From: an uncultured Lachnospiraceae bacterium
GTDB taxonomy: Bacteria; Bacillota; Clostridia; Lachnospirales; Lachnospiraceae
DNA length: 64,000 nucleotides
Reading direction: 5' to 3'
Assembly (NCBI GenBank): GCA_902780385.1
Contig: CACZFF010000012.1
Span: 31,316 to 95,315 of the forward strand
A model generated the notes under the pieces. It ran no database searches, had not been told where the DNA came from, and saw only the letters and a program-made list of their open reading frames with translations. Shown in pieces: positions 17,590-26,250 of this stretch; positions within the stretch are counted from its first letter, which is position 1, and the number at the start of each line of letters is the position of its first letter. A program made the translations under genes and the position numbers.

Positions 17590-17835
17590 TTACACTTTTG
17601 AATAGGCAGTCTTCGTGCTGACGCCGTCCAGACGGCCGATCTTGCCGGACATAGCCGTGATCTCAGTCTCGGGGGCATCGACAGCAACACTGATGATGTT
17701 GATGTTTTTTTCGCGGTAGGGAATGCCCATCCGTCCGATTATATAGCGGCGATAAGTGTGCAGAATGTTGTTGACACCCTCGGCGGCATTTTCTTTTTCT
17801 ATAATGATTGCTATTACAGCGACACGTGTATCCAT
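17590..17835 (-). CDS. TM1266-family protein (iron-only hydrogenase system putative regulator)
   Basis: An 81-residue protein starting MDTRVAVIAII. It matches the small ACT-like TM1266 family, which often lies beside FeFe-hydrogenase maturation genes and is thought to be regulatory without proof. Typical features are the VNNILHTYRRYIIGRMGIP segment and the INIISVAVDAP strand. The start at 17835 has GAGGAG four bases upstream; an upstream in-frame ATG adds 14 unlikely residues. It sits directly before nifH-like A, between the hyp genes and the nitrogenase-like subunits, tying the cluster to hydrogenase-type cofactor chemistry. Confidence 0.82.
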   Translation of the reverse strand: MDTRVAVIAIIIEKENAAEGVNNILHTYRRYIIGRMGIPYREKNINIISVAVDAPETEITAMSGKIGRLDGVSTKTAYSKV

Positions 17836-17952
17836 AGACTCCTCTTTATCGAGATATTGTGGTTTGGGGCCGGGCACAATGATCCATGCCCAAAAACGTC
17901 AATTCAAAGACATCAAAAACGGAAGCAAAAAGAGGCGTAAAAATTGACAGAG

Positions 17953-18002
17953 GACAGAGGATCAAAAAAGAATGACCTGACATCATTTTCCAATCCTCTG
18001 TC
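17953..18002 (-). terminator. Intercistronic hairpin between hypE and the TM1266 gene
   Basis: Perfect 10-bp arms (GACAGAGGAT at 17953-17962 and its complement at 17993-18002) enclose a smaller AATGA/TCATT stem. It lies directly after the hypE stop. On the minus strand a short T-run (TTTTTT) occurs inside the loop side, not after the stem, so it may stabilise or attenuate the transcript rather than end it. Confidence 0.5.
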
Positions 18003-18012
18003 TGCTGAAAGA

Positions 18013-19017
18013 TCAGCAGATCCTGGGAAGCAGTTCGTTGCCGGGACGGGGAAGGATGGTCTGGGAGCCGATCTCAGTATTGAGGACGACTCGTCCGGGA
18101 TGGTCTTCTGTCACGGTACCGATGCAGGCAGCACCTTCTGTGTGAGGACTCCTGCGGAGAGTTTCCAGGATGATGTCCTTTTTCTCAGCCGGAGCGATGA
18201 TGACAAGCCGTCCCTCGCATGCAAGATAAAGGGGCTCAAGGCCCAGCATGCCGCATACGCCGCGGACACCGGGATCGACGGGAATGCTCTCCGACTCCAG
18301 GGAAAAACCGACATTGCTCTGTCCGGCGATCTCATAGAGGACCGTGCCCACTCCGCCGCGGGTGGCATCGCGGATAACATGAATATCGGGGGCCGCTGTC
18401 AGGATATTGTTCACAGCGTGCCAGAGAGGCGCACAGTCGCTGGTCACATCGGCCTCGATCCCGTAATCATCCCTGGCGAGCAGGATCGTGCAGCCGTGGC
18501 GGCCGACATCGCCGGTCACGATGACACAGTCTCCCGGCTTTGCCAGCGCTCCGCCGGTCTGAACGCCATCCATAATGCGCCCTACTGCCGTCGTTGTAAT
18601 GAAAACACCGTCCACCTGGCCCTTGCCGGCGACCTTGGTATCACCGGCCACGATGCAGACACCGACTTCCGCGGCGGTTTTTTCCATGGCGGCGGCAATC
18701 TCCTCCAGCCTGACCATGGGAAAGCCCTCTTCGATGACGAAGGCGCATGTCATATACATGGGCTGTGCACCCATGCAGGCCAGATCATTGACTGTGCCGC
18801 AAATGGACAGCTTGCCGATATTTCCGCCCGGGAAGAAGGCCGGGGAGACGATAAAGCCGTCGGTCGACATGGCCATTTTGCCCGCCGGAATCTGGAGCAC
18901 AGCGGCGTCATCCGGTGTAAAAAGTGGATTTTCAAAATGGGCTTTGAATACTTTTTCGATCAGTTCCGATGTCTGTTTTCCGCCGGCACCGTGGGCGAGT
19001 GTAACTGTTTCCTGCAT
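18013..19017 (-). CDS. hypE: Hydrogenase maturation protein HypE
   Basis: HypE dehydrates the carbamoyl group received from HypF to a thiocyanate on its C-terminal cysteine and gives CN to the iron on HypCD. The 334-residue PurM-like protein opens HGAGGKQTSELI, has the ATP-binding GGNIGKLSICGTVND region and ends in PRIC, so the essential terminal cysteine is intact. The AAAGGA site lies seven bases before the ATG. Neighbours hypD, hypC and hypF are all present on the same strand. No NiFe hydrogenase genes are in the window. Confidence 0.95.
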   Translation of the reverse strand: MQETVTLAHGAGGKQTSELIEKVFKAHFENPLFTPDDAAVLQIPAGKMAMSTDGFIVSPAFFPGGNIGKLSICGTVNDLACMGAQPMYMTCAFVIEEGFPMVRLEEIAAAMEKTAAEVGVCIVAGDTKVAGKGQVDGVFITTTAVGRIMDGVQTGGALAKPGDCVIVTGDVGRHGCTILLARDDYGIEADVTSDCAPLWHAVNNILTAAPDIHVIRDATRGGVGTVLYEIAGQSNVGFSLESESIPVDPGVRGVCGMLGLEPLYLACEGRLVIIAPAEKKDIILETLRRSPHTEGAACIGTVTEDHPGRVVLNTEIGSQTILPRPGNELLPRIC

Positions 19018-19131
19018 ATCTGTGTCCTTTCAGATGAGGTTCATGATCAGGTAAATGAACTGCTCAATAACAATACTTACTATCAAAAGTACAAAAGCAA
19101 TATATGCTTTTTCTGCCAATATCTGCCGGCA

Positions 19132-19178
19132 ATATCAATAGCTGATTTCGATATCAATAGCTGATTTCGATATCAATA
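19132..19178. repeat. 19-bp tandem repeat between hypD and hypE
   Basis: The unit ATATCAATAGCTGATTTCG occurs twice in perfect tandem (19132-19150, 19151-19169), followed by a partial third copy. It is an AT-rich minisatellite in the 188-bp hypD-hypE gap, which is otherwise noncoding. Confidence 0.8.
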
Positions 19179-19205
19179 TTTGCTGTCAGCGAATATATAT
19201 TTGTG

Positions 19206-20309
19206 TCACCGGTCTCCGCCGTAGAGGTAGAAGGCGGAACATGCGCCTTCACCGGAAACCATGCATGCGCCGATGGGATGCTCGGGCGTGCAGCCCTTGC
19301 CGAAGACTTTGCAGTCCGAGGGCATGCACTTGCCCTGCAGGACTTCGCCGCAGCGGCAGGCGGGATTCTCGCGCCCCTGCATGGAAGGTATGTTGAATTT
19401 GACGCGCGCATCAAAGGCGGCATATTCCGGCCGGAGCTGTACACCGGACTGCGGAAGCACACCGATCCCTCTCCAGCGGGCGTCACAGGGTTCCATCATC
19501 TCCTCCACCAGGCGCTGTGCTGCGGGCGACCCCTCTGCACGCACCACACGGGGATAGCAGTTTTCAAAAAAGGGGCTGCCTTCCTGTGTCTTTTTGACGA
19601 TCACTGCCAGAGCGGTCATCAGCTCCCTGGCAGTAAAGCCGGCCACGACACCGCTGGTGCCTTCCTCAGCCAGTTTTTCGCAGATCCCGGTCCCTGTGAT
19701 CGCGTGGACATGTCCGGGATAGAGAAAAGCGTCCGTACTGTCCTTCATGGCCGCGTAGGCAGACGGCATGGTCTTATTGGCTGTCAGAATGGAAAAATTG
19801 GTCAGGCCTTCCCTCTGTGCCTCTTTGACGGCAAGACAGGAAGAAGGCGTTGTCGTCTCAAAACCGACAGACAAAAAGACAACCTGCTCCTGCGGATGTT
19901 CTCTCGCATAGGCCACTGCATCCTGGGGGGCATAGACCACCTGGATCCTGGCGCCGGCCGCACGCGCCGCGGCAAGGCTTCCGATCTTTGCAGTCTTTTT
20001 ATCAGATGTCTGTGCGGACGTTCCGAAGGACCCGGGCACACGAACGAGGTCGCCGAATGTACAGATGGTCACATCGCGCTCCATGGCAAGATAGACCGCC
20101 TCATCAATGAAATCCACCGGTGTCACGCAGACCGGACATCCGGGTCCTGAGATCAGCCTGACTTTGTCAGGCAGGATCTGCCTGATCCCCAGGCGGAAGA
20201 TCTCATGTGTATGGGTCCCGCAGACCTCCATGATCCGGATGGGTTTTCCATCGTAACTGTCAATAATGGCGCGCGCACGCGCGATCACATTTTTTTTATT
20301 GTCACTCAT
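19206..20309 (-). CDS. hypD: Hydrogenase maturation protein HypD
   Basis: HypD, with HypC, carries the iron atom that receives two CN and one CO ligands. The 367-residue protein has the conserved redox and iron-site cysteines in EVCGTHTHEIFR and SGPGCPVCVTP, and the C-terminal [4Fe-4S] set CRCGEVLQGKCMPSDC then KGCTPEHPIGAC. All ligand positions are intact. It lies between hypC and hypE in the classical order. The ribosome site is weak. Confidence 0.95.
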   Translation of the reverse strand: MSDNKKNVIARARAIIDSYDGKPIRIMEVCGTHTHEIFRLGIRQILPDKVRLISGPGCPVCVTPVDFIDEAVYLAMERDVTICTFGDLVRVPGSFGTSAQTSDKKTAKIGSLAAARAAGARIQVVYAPQDAVAYAREHPQEQVVFLSVGFETTTPSSCLAVKEAQREGLTNFSILTANKTMPSAYAAMKDSTDAFLYPGHVHAITGTGICEKLAEEGTSGVVAGFTARELMTALAVIVKKTQEGSPFFENCYPRVVRAEGSPAAQRLVEEMMEPCDARWRGIGVLPQSGVQLRPEYAAFDARVKFNIPSMQGRENPACRCGEVLQGKCMPSDCKVFGKGCTPEHPIGACMVSGEGACSAFYLYGGDR

Positions 20310-20365
20310 AACAGGAATTCACCATTACCTTTCAGACCGGCACAAAAAACTTCTTGCCGGTCTCA

Positions 20366-20578
20366 TCAAAACAGAGAACCGAGGACCTCATCGCTCTCCT
20401 CGTCATCCTCCTGGGTGATCTTTGCAATCGCGGCGCCCGCGTGTACCATGACATAGTCGCCCGGCATAAGGTCGTCAAGCAGCTGCGCGGAGATTTCCCT
20501 GCGCGCGCCGGAAGCATCCACGATGGCTGTTCCGTCAGTCTGAAGACGGACGACTCTTGCTGATAATCCAACACACAT
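20366..20578 (-). CDS. hypC: Hydrogenase maturation chaperone HypC
   Basis: A 70-residue HypC/HupF-family protein. The N-terminal MCVGL supplies Cys2, which binds the Fe(CN)2CO unit after Met removal. The remainder is the usual small beta barrel with DLMPGDYVMVHAG, and the C-terminal tail is acidic. In NiFe hydrogenase synthesis HypC hands iron to the large subunit; no large subunit is encoded here, so its acceptor is unknown. GAGAGGA lies before the ATG. It sits between hypF and hypD. Confidence 0.93.
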   Translation of the reverse strand: MCVGLSARVVRLQTDGTAIVDASGARREISAQLLDDLMPGDYVMVHAGAAIAKITQEDDEESDEVLGSLF

Positions 20579-20643
20579 TTTATTATCCTCTCTTTATTTA
20601 TAGTTATCTATAGTTGTGGCCATGGGCGGATGCCCGCAGACAT

Positions 20644-23247
20644 TTATGATCCCTTCCGGGTCCGCATCATGGCAGCGGCAGCCTGTCCAAGGGCGATTCC
20701 GCCGTCATTGGGCGGGACCAGATGGTGGATCAGGACTTCAAAGTCTCTTTCCCGGAGCAGGTCTTCGGTAAGTGTCAGGAGCAGGCGGTTCTGATAACAT
20801 CCGCCGGTGAGGGCCACTGTTTCGATTCCCTTTTCTTGGCGTATCCTGACGCAGGCCTGTACAGCGAGCTCCGCAAGGAAGAGATGGAAATACCAGGCCA
20901 GCTTCTCGGGATCCTGACCCTTGAGCCGCCGCTCCAGAAGCTGCGCAAACAAAAGGTCTGTCGGCAGATGGGAGCTTACTTGATCCGGCTGCAGGCGGCT
21001 TCTGATGTCCATCAGTTCATCCTCCTGCCTTTGAATGGTTCCGGCGGCAAGCTTTTCGGCGTACCGCTCCGCCGCGAATTCAAGTTCTATGGAAGCCTCG
21101 CCTTCATATGTGGACTCGCGCCGGATGCCAAGCATGGCGCTCACGCTGTCAAAAAGGCGGCCAGCGCTGGTCGATGTGACGGCCTGCATCTTTTTTTCCG
21201 CCATCATGCGCTGCACTTTGGCATTCTGAAGATCACAGATTTCAAGGGACTCCATGATGGAAAAATACTGTCCGGCCGGATCCGGGGGATTGGAAGGATC
21301 CCTTTCCTGCTGTGGGACAGCTTCCGATTTTCCCTTGTTGTCTGCCTCCGATTGACTCGATTTACAGTAGTCCCAGATCATGGAGGCCGCGATGCGCCAG
21401 CCCTGGCGGGGTGCGCTGTCTCCTCCGATCTGTGTAAAGGGCGCGATGCTGTATTCGCGGGTAAAATCATGATAATCCGCAGTCAGGATCTCTCCTCCCC
21501 AGATCGTGCCGTCCGTTCCGTAGCCGGTACCGTCGAAGGAAACTCCGATGACAGGCTCTGTCCGATCATTTTCCGCCATGCAGGAAAGGACGTGGGCGTA
21601 ATGATGCTGGATACGGAGAATCGGGATCTTCCTGCTTTCTGCGATCTCTTCTGCCACCGTTGTGGCATTGTATTTGGGATGGAGATCACAGACAACTGCC
21701 TGCGGTGTCACTTCGAGCAGGGTCTCCATACGTCCGATCGTCTCCTGCAGGGCGCGCACAGTGCGGAGGTCCTCCAGGTCTCCGACATAGGGAGACAGAT
21801 AAAAGAGATTGCCCGAGGCGATGCAGAAGGTGTTTTTCAGCTCACCGCCGACTGCCAGGACACAGCCATTCATCTCCCCCGTGAGCAGCATGGGGAGCGG
21901 CGCATATCCGCGGGAACGACGGATCATATAGGGCTCGCCGCGGTGAAAATCCATGACGGAATCGTCGGCGCGGATCCGGATCAGCCGGTCGTGGCTGAGA
22001 ATACAGTCACAGAATGCCGAGAGCTCCGAAAGGACGTCCTGATCGTCACGGCAGATGGGGGCGCCGGAGACGTTTCCGCTTGTCATGACCAGACAATCCG
22101 GCATCTTCAGTCCGTCATCATAGGTAAAAAGAAGATGCTGCAGCGGCGCATAGGGAAGCATGACACCCACCTTGGGATTACCGGGCGCAATCGCCTGAGC
22201 CAGAAGGGGGTCCTTTCCCTCAGTTTCTATATCAGACGGATCTGCAAAAGGCTTTTTCCCGCCGGACCCTGCCTGGTCGTCTGCCATTATCGATCCGGTC
22301 TTTCTTTTGTCCAGAAGAAGGATAGGCTTCTGGTGGCCTGTCAGGATCTGATGCTGTTCCTCATTGAAAAGACATTCGCGGCGAACCGTTTTCTCGTCTT
22401 TCATCATGACCGCAAAAGGCTTGGCCGGACGCCGTTTTCTGTCGCGCAGCTTCTGCACTGCCTGCTCGCTGGTCGCGTCACAGCAAAGGTGAAAACCGCC
22501 GATTCCCTTGACTGCCACAATGCCGCCTTCGAAAATGGTCCTGCGGGCGGCCGTGATGGCATCCCGTCCTATGATCTGCGCCCTGACCCCTCCCCGGGTA
22601 GTCTTTACAGGCTGGTCCGTTTTTTCAAATTCTTTCCGGTCCCCTGTCCTGTCCTGATCCTTTTTTACTGGGAGCAGGTAGACCTGCGGGCCGCAGTCGT
22701 TGCAGCAGACGGGCTGGGCGTCATACCTGCGTGACCAGGGACCGTAATATTCCTCCGCGCAGGGTTTGCACATGGGGAACATCTTCATACTGGTGCGCTC
22801 GCGGTCATAGGGCAGGGCATCCAGGATGGTCATCCTGGGACCGCAGCATGTGCAGTTGATAAAGGGATGGAGATACCTGCGGTTTCGGGGATCATACATC
22901 TCCTGTTCGCACTCCTCGCAGATGGCGATGTCAGGCGAAATATAGATCTCACCGCTGGTCTTCTCACTTTCTATGATCGAAAAAGACTCGAACACAGCGG
23001 CATCCTCCACCGGTTTCTCATCAATCTTCAGGATCGCGGCACGGCGGGGAGGATGTTCGTTGAGGAGTGTCTCAAAGGACTTGATCTGTGCAGCTGTCCC
23101 CTGGGCGAAAATCTCCACATAGGGGCCCTTGTTACAGACACTGCCGTGGATCCCGGCGGTTTGGGCGTGACGATCCACCGTCGGGCGGAAGCCGACGCCC
23201 TGCACGATTCCATATACACGAAAACGCACGGTTGTAATGCTACTCAT
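20644..23247 (-). CDS. hypF: Carbamoyltransferase HypF
   Basis: HypF converts carbamoyl phosphate and ATP to carbamoyl-adenylate and carbamoylates HypE, making the precursor of CN ligands. The 867-residue protein has all four domains: an acylphosphatase with VQGVGFRP (about 12-20), two zinc fingers (CEECEQ / CTCC and CKPC / CCNDC, about 110-190), a YrdC-like ATP domain (KGIGGFHLCCDATS, then KRRPAKPFAVM) and a Kae1-like transferase with QHHYAHVLS and PPNDGGIALGQ. It is slightly longer than usual because of charged inserts near 205-225 and 330-350. The gene precedes hypC in the cluster. Confidence 0.95.
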   Translation of the reverse strand: MSSITTVRFRVYGIVQGVGFRPTVDRHAQTAGIHGSVCNKGPYVEIFAQGTAAQIKSFETLLNEHPPRRAAILKIDEKPVEDAAVFESFSIIESEKTSGEIYISPDIAICEECEQEMYDPRNRRYLHPFINCTCCGPRMTILDALPYDRERTSMKMFPMCKPCAEEYYGPWSRRYDAQPVCCNDCGPQVYLLPVKKDQDRTGDRKEFEKTDQPVKTTRGGVRAQIIGRDAITAARRTIFEGGIVAVKGIGGFHLCCDATSEQAVQKLRDRKRRPAKPFAVMMKDEKTVRRECLFNEEQHQILTGHQKPILLLDKRKTGSIMADDQAGSGGKKPFADPSDIETEGKDPLLAQAIAPGNPKVGVMLPYAPLQHLLFTYDDGLKMPDCLVMTSGNVSGAPICRDDQDVLSELSAFCDCILSHDRLIRIRADDSVMDFHRGEPYMIRRSRGYAPLPMLLTGEMNGCVLAVGGELKNTFCIASGNLFYLSPYVGDLEDLRTVRALQETIGRMETLLEVTPQAVVCDLHPKYNATTVAEEIAESRKIPILRIQHHYAHVLSCMAENDRTEPVIGVSFDGTGYGTDGTIWGGEILTADYHDFTREYSIAPFTQIGGDSAPRQGWRIAASMIWDYCKSSQSEADNKGKSEAVPQQERDPSNPPDPAGQYFSIMESLEICDLQNAKVQRMMAEKKMQAVTSTSAGRLFDSVSAMLGIRRESTYEGEASIELEFAAERYAEKLAAGTIQRQEDELMDIRSRLQPDQVSSHLPTDLLFAQLLERRLKGQDPEKLAWYFHLFLAELAVQACVRIRQEKGIETVALTGGCYQNRLLLTLTEDLLRERDFEVLIHHLVPPNDGGIALGQAAAAMMRTRKGS

Positions 23248-23400
23248 GGCAGTGTTTTCCTTTCGGACCGAATGTCCTTACTATTTGCAAGAATATCGCT
23301 GCGGTTTTCAAATAGCAGCTGCTTTTGTAAAAATACCGCTGCTGTTTAAGAAAAATGTCTTTTTATTTTTTCGAAAAATTCTTGTCTGATGATCTGAGTA

Positions 23401-26112
23401 TCAGTCGGGTTTCTGCTCACCGGAAACAGCAAAGTGAGGCAGATGATAAAGCCTGACTGGCAGTCCCGCCAGAACAGGGGCAAGGGAGCCGTCGGCGATC
23501 ACGTTGTCATAGTGCCTCTCCTGCACCAGGGAGCGCAGGTCTGTCTCCTCGCGCAATCGGACATCGTCCGCCTTCTGCAGTCCGGGCTGCATCATGAAGA
23601 ATCCCGCCGTATCAGCCTGCATTCCTTTTTTTCGGAGAATACCGCAGATAGTATCTGCCAGGACCTGCTGGTGGACCACCAGGGTCCTGCCGGCAGGCAT
23701 GTCGGGAGCAGCTTTTTTCAGTATGGCAGAAGCCTGCGGAATACAATATTCCCAGGGCGTGCCGTATTGTTTCTCCAGCCATTTGGCCGCCCCTGTGCCT
23801 GCGGGAGAAAGGACAATGTTTTTCTCTGCAAAACAAAGTGCCGGAAGATCCCCCGCCTTCGTTCCGGCGCCGCAGCAGATCATCCTGTCATATCCCTGCT
23901 GTCTGACCCATTCTCTCAAATCTGTTTCAGAAAGGATTCCCGCAAAATCCAACGGGGAATATCCCCAAATGCCGACGGTCCTGCCGGGGGCCGCAGTATC
24001 ATTGGTATCATTAGTATCTTTATCGTCCTGTGTCGGACAGAAGGCCTCCACGAGGGCAAGATAACTCTTTTCCAGTCCCCTGTCGTAATACTCCATACCG
24101 TCCGTATTTACACCTACGACAGGGAGGCCCGTCTTTTTGGAGGCCATCCTGCAGAGGGCGCGGTAGTCAGTGCCTATGACAGCCGGAACCGGGGTTCCGA
24201 CGATGGCTGCGAAGGATGCAGGAATGATCCCGGCCGCATCGGAAAGTTTTTCCACCAGACGGTCATCGCGGCCCAGGATCGCGTCCATATCGCGAAGGCC
24301 GGCGCTGAAGACAGCGCTCTGGCTGCCGAACCAGCGGGGTTCGTCAAAGCCGCAGATATTGCCGGTGCAGCCGCCCGCGTCGCAGATGACACAGATCCCG
24401 CCCATATCATAGAGAACGGAGACCGCGCCGGACTGGTCAGGGGCAAAGGGTGTTGTAAAGCGCCTGAAACCCGCAGGGGTTTTCGCACCATCGAAAATTT
24501 CCGTCCTGCCGGGAATGCAGGGTATCGACTGCCCTGCCCTTACCGGACAGACCGTCGGAATATCCTGAACAGTCTTTTCTTTCTCAGTCAGGGTTTCCGA
24601 AGACGACTGCTCTTCTGTCCTGCCAAGGGAGATTGCAGAAGTAAAGCTGCCGCGGCTTCCGGTTTCCATGGCATCCTTCAGCGCCTGAAAAAGACCAGTA
24701 ACCGCCCGGTAGCCGAAAGGCTGCACATCCGTGATCCACTGGACGTTTGCTGTCCCGGGATGATACCAGCCGGCATCACGTCCGATGGAGATCGTCACAC
24801 CGGAAGCTGCCGCCTCCTGCGCGTCATAGTGGAGCATGGATGGATGAAGGTTTGAGTAGATCCGTGTCTCAGGGCTCAGCTTATCAAGAAGACCGAGCCA
24901 GACATAGCTGTCTTTATTGACTGTCCCGAAGATCTCCCGCACCCTGAAGCCTTCCCGGACAAGAGCGCAGGCCAGCTCAAAAGGATTGCCGTTCATGGCT
25001 TCGCCGACAGAAAAGACTGCGTCGGGGAAGCTGTTTCGGAAAGCCTCCACAGCCTCTTCTGCTTCGCGTTTGTATCCGGCATCATCAAACTTTGTCTGCA
25101 GAACCCTTCCCAGGGCAGCATACTGGGCTTCGATCCTGTCGATCTGATAGAACCTGCTCATTTCGATAAAGGGAATGCCGAGTCTTTCCTGCAGATCATA
25201 GGCAGCCGGACGGGCCTCCGGATTCAGGACGATATTGAAATTGGCTTCCGCCATTTCCTGGAAGGCATCGTAGTCGGGGCAGGCGCCGATCTGGCGGACT
25301 TTGCGCACGCCGGCCTGGCGCAGGATCGGGATCAGCTCACTGCCTCTGTCAGTATCAGCGGACGGAGCGGTCCCCGTATCCTGAGCAGAGGACGAGACGC
25401 CCCCTCTATCCTGATCCTTGGATTGGCTGCTCTCTCCGTTTGTATCCGGGGCCTGCCGGCTGCTGATCGAATACTCTGCTTCGCTGCCTTGGAGGGGGGC
25501 AAAAAAGCCCAGCAGATTGACAGAGGTCGGTTTTTTCTTTCTGGGTTCCAGAAGCTCATAGATCGACTGGCGGACATGCACCATGGGGGGCTTTCTCCCC
25601 TCACGGGTCAGGGCGTACATATAGCAGGGCTGGACGCGGACACCGGGAACCTTTTCCTCGGCGCGGCGGCAGATACGTTCCATGTCAGTGCCGAGCAGGG
25701 CATCCACACAGGTAATACAGATCATGACAACTTTGGGGCGCTTTCCCTGTCCCTCAAGGCCGCGGCAGAGCTCCGCAACAGCTTTGGGGATCTTTTTCAA
25801 ATGGCGGCCGGTGACTAGATCTGTCTCATCCATCGTCAGATAGAAAAAGCGGTCCTCGTAACCCGGCATGCGGCTGATGGCGGAAGTGTTCCTGCCGCAG
25901 CAGCCGGGAGAAACGATCAGCATGACCGAACCGGGAACGGCAAGGCCTGCGCGCTTGACCCCATAACCCTCCGCACCGGGCGAGTTAAAGGCCAGGGTGG
26001 CCGGCGAACTGTAGATCAGATGGGTTGTGGACACAAGCTCACGGGGAATATCATTGCTTCCGCGCGCGGTAAGCTCCGCCGCTGTGTAAAATACTGGTTT
26101 TTCTTTTTGCAT
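23401..26112 (-). CDS. Fused two-half nitrogenase component-1-like protein
   Basis: A 903-residue protein made of two nitrogenase component-1 domains that are normally separate subunits. The N-half (1 to about 500) has paired cysteines 71-72 in SPGCCGRNTS and 132/135 in CITCVDALLGTD, and a Ser/Asp-rich insert about 215-265. After a Ser/Thr/Glu linker (about 505-545), the C-half has four cysteines in ICVICDAGGC and TGNICGFDEP, then FSAGLRDMDAILGRD. The two halves are paralogous to the separate genes at 15078 and 13627. It follows nifH-like B by 132 bases and precedes hypF by 153. It lacks features that would identify it as N2-fixing NifDK, and its substrate is unknown. Confidence 0.8.
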   Translation of the reverse strand: MQKEKPVFYTAAELTARGSNDIPRELVSTTHLIYSSPATLAFNSPGAEGYGVKRAGLAVPGSVMLIVSPGCCGRNTSAISRMPGYEDRFFYLTMDETDLVTGRHLKKIPKAVAELCRGLEGQGKRPKVVMICITCVDALLGTDMERICRRAEEKVPGVRVQPCYMYALTREGRKPPMVHVRQSIYELLEPRKKKPTSVNLLGFFAPLQGSEAEYSISSRQAPDTNGESSQSKDQDRGGVSSSAQDTGTAPSADTDRGSELIPILRQAGVRKVRQIGACPDYDAFQEMAEANFNIVLNPEARPAAYDLQERLGIPFIEMSRFYQIDRIEAQYAALGRVLQTKFDDAGYKREAEEAVEAFRNSFPDAVFSVGEAMNGNPFELACALVREGFRVREIFGTVNKDSYVWLGLLDKLSPETRIYSNLHPSMLHYDAQEAAASGVTISIGRDAGWYHPGTANVQWITDVQPFGYRAVTGLFQALKDAMETGSRGSFTSAISLGRTEEQSSSETLTEKEKTVQDIPTVCPVRAGQSIPCIPGRTEIFDGAKTPAGFRRFTTPFAPDQSGAVSVLYDMGGICVICDAGGCTGNICGFDEPRWFGSQSAVFSAGLRDMDAILGRDDRLVEKLSDAAGIIPASFAAIVGTPVPAVIGTDYRALCRMASKKTGLPVVGVNTDGMEYYDRGLEKSYLALVEAFCPTQDDKDTNDTNDTAAPGRTVGIWGYSPLDFAGILSETDLREWVRQQGYDRMICCGAGTKAGDLPALCFAEKNIVLSPAGTGAAKWLEKQYGTPWEYCIPQASAILKKAAPDMPAGRTLVVHQQVLADTICGILRKKGMQADTAGFFMMQPGLQKADDVRLREETDLRSLVQERHYDNVIADGSLAPVLAGLPVRLYHLPHFAVSGEQKPD

Positions 26113-26174
26113 GAATAGAAAGCATCCTTATCGAATTCTTCAAATTTCTCTATAGATGTATGTCAGAGTCAGGG

Positions 26175-26250
26175 GCATGGCCTCGCCATGTGGAGCAATC
26201 GACTTTTACTCCCTTGGTGGAGGCAGTCGCGCTGCCATGGCGGTTTACTG
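26175..26250 (-). repeat. 76-bp dispersed repeat, copy 1
   Basis: This segment matches 35623-35698 on the opposite orientation at 73 of 76 positions. It contains a GCATGGC-CTC-GCCATG hairpin and a GCCATGGC palindrome. It begins on the last codons of nifH-like B: the CAGTAA that encodes Gln-stop is also the repeat end. It occupies most of the gap between nifH-like B and the fused component-1 gene. Confidence 0.85.

Noticed and set aside
20722-22734. A 670-codon plus-strand open frame
   Set aside because: It is antisense to hypF, whose domain motifs are unambiguous on the other strand.
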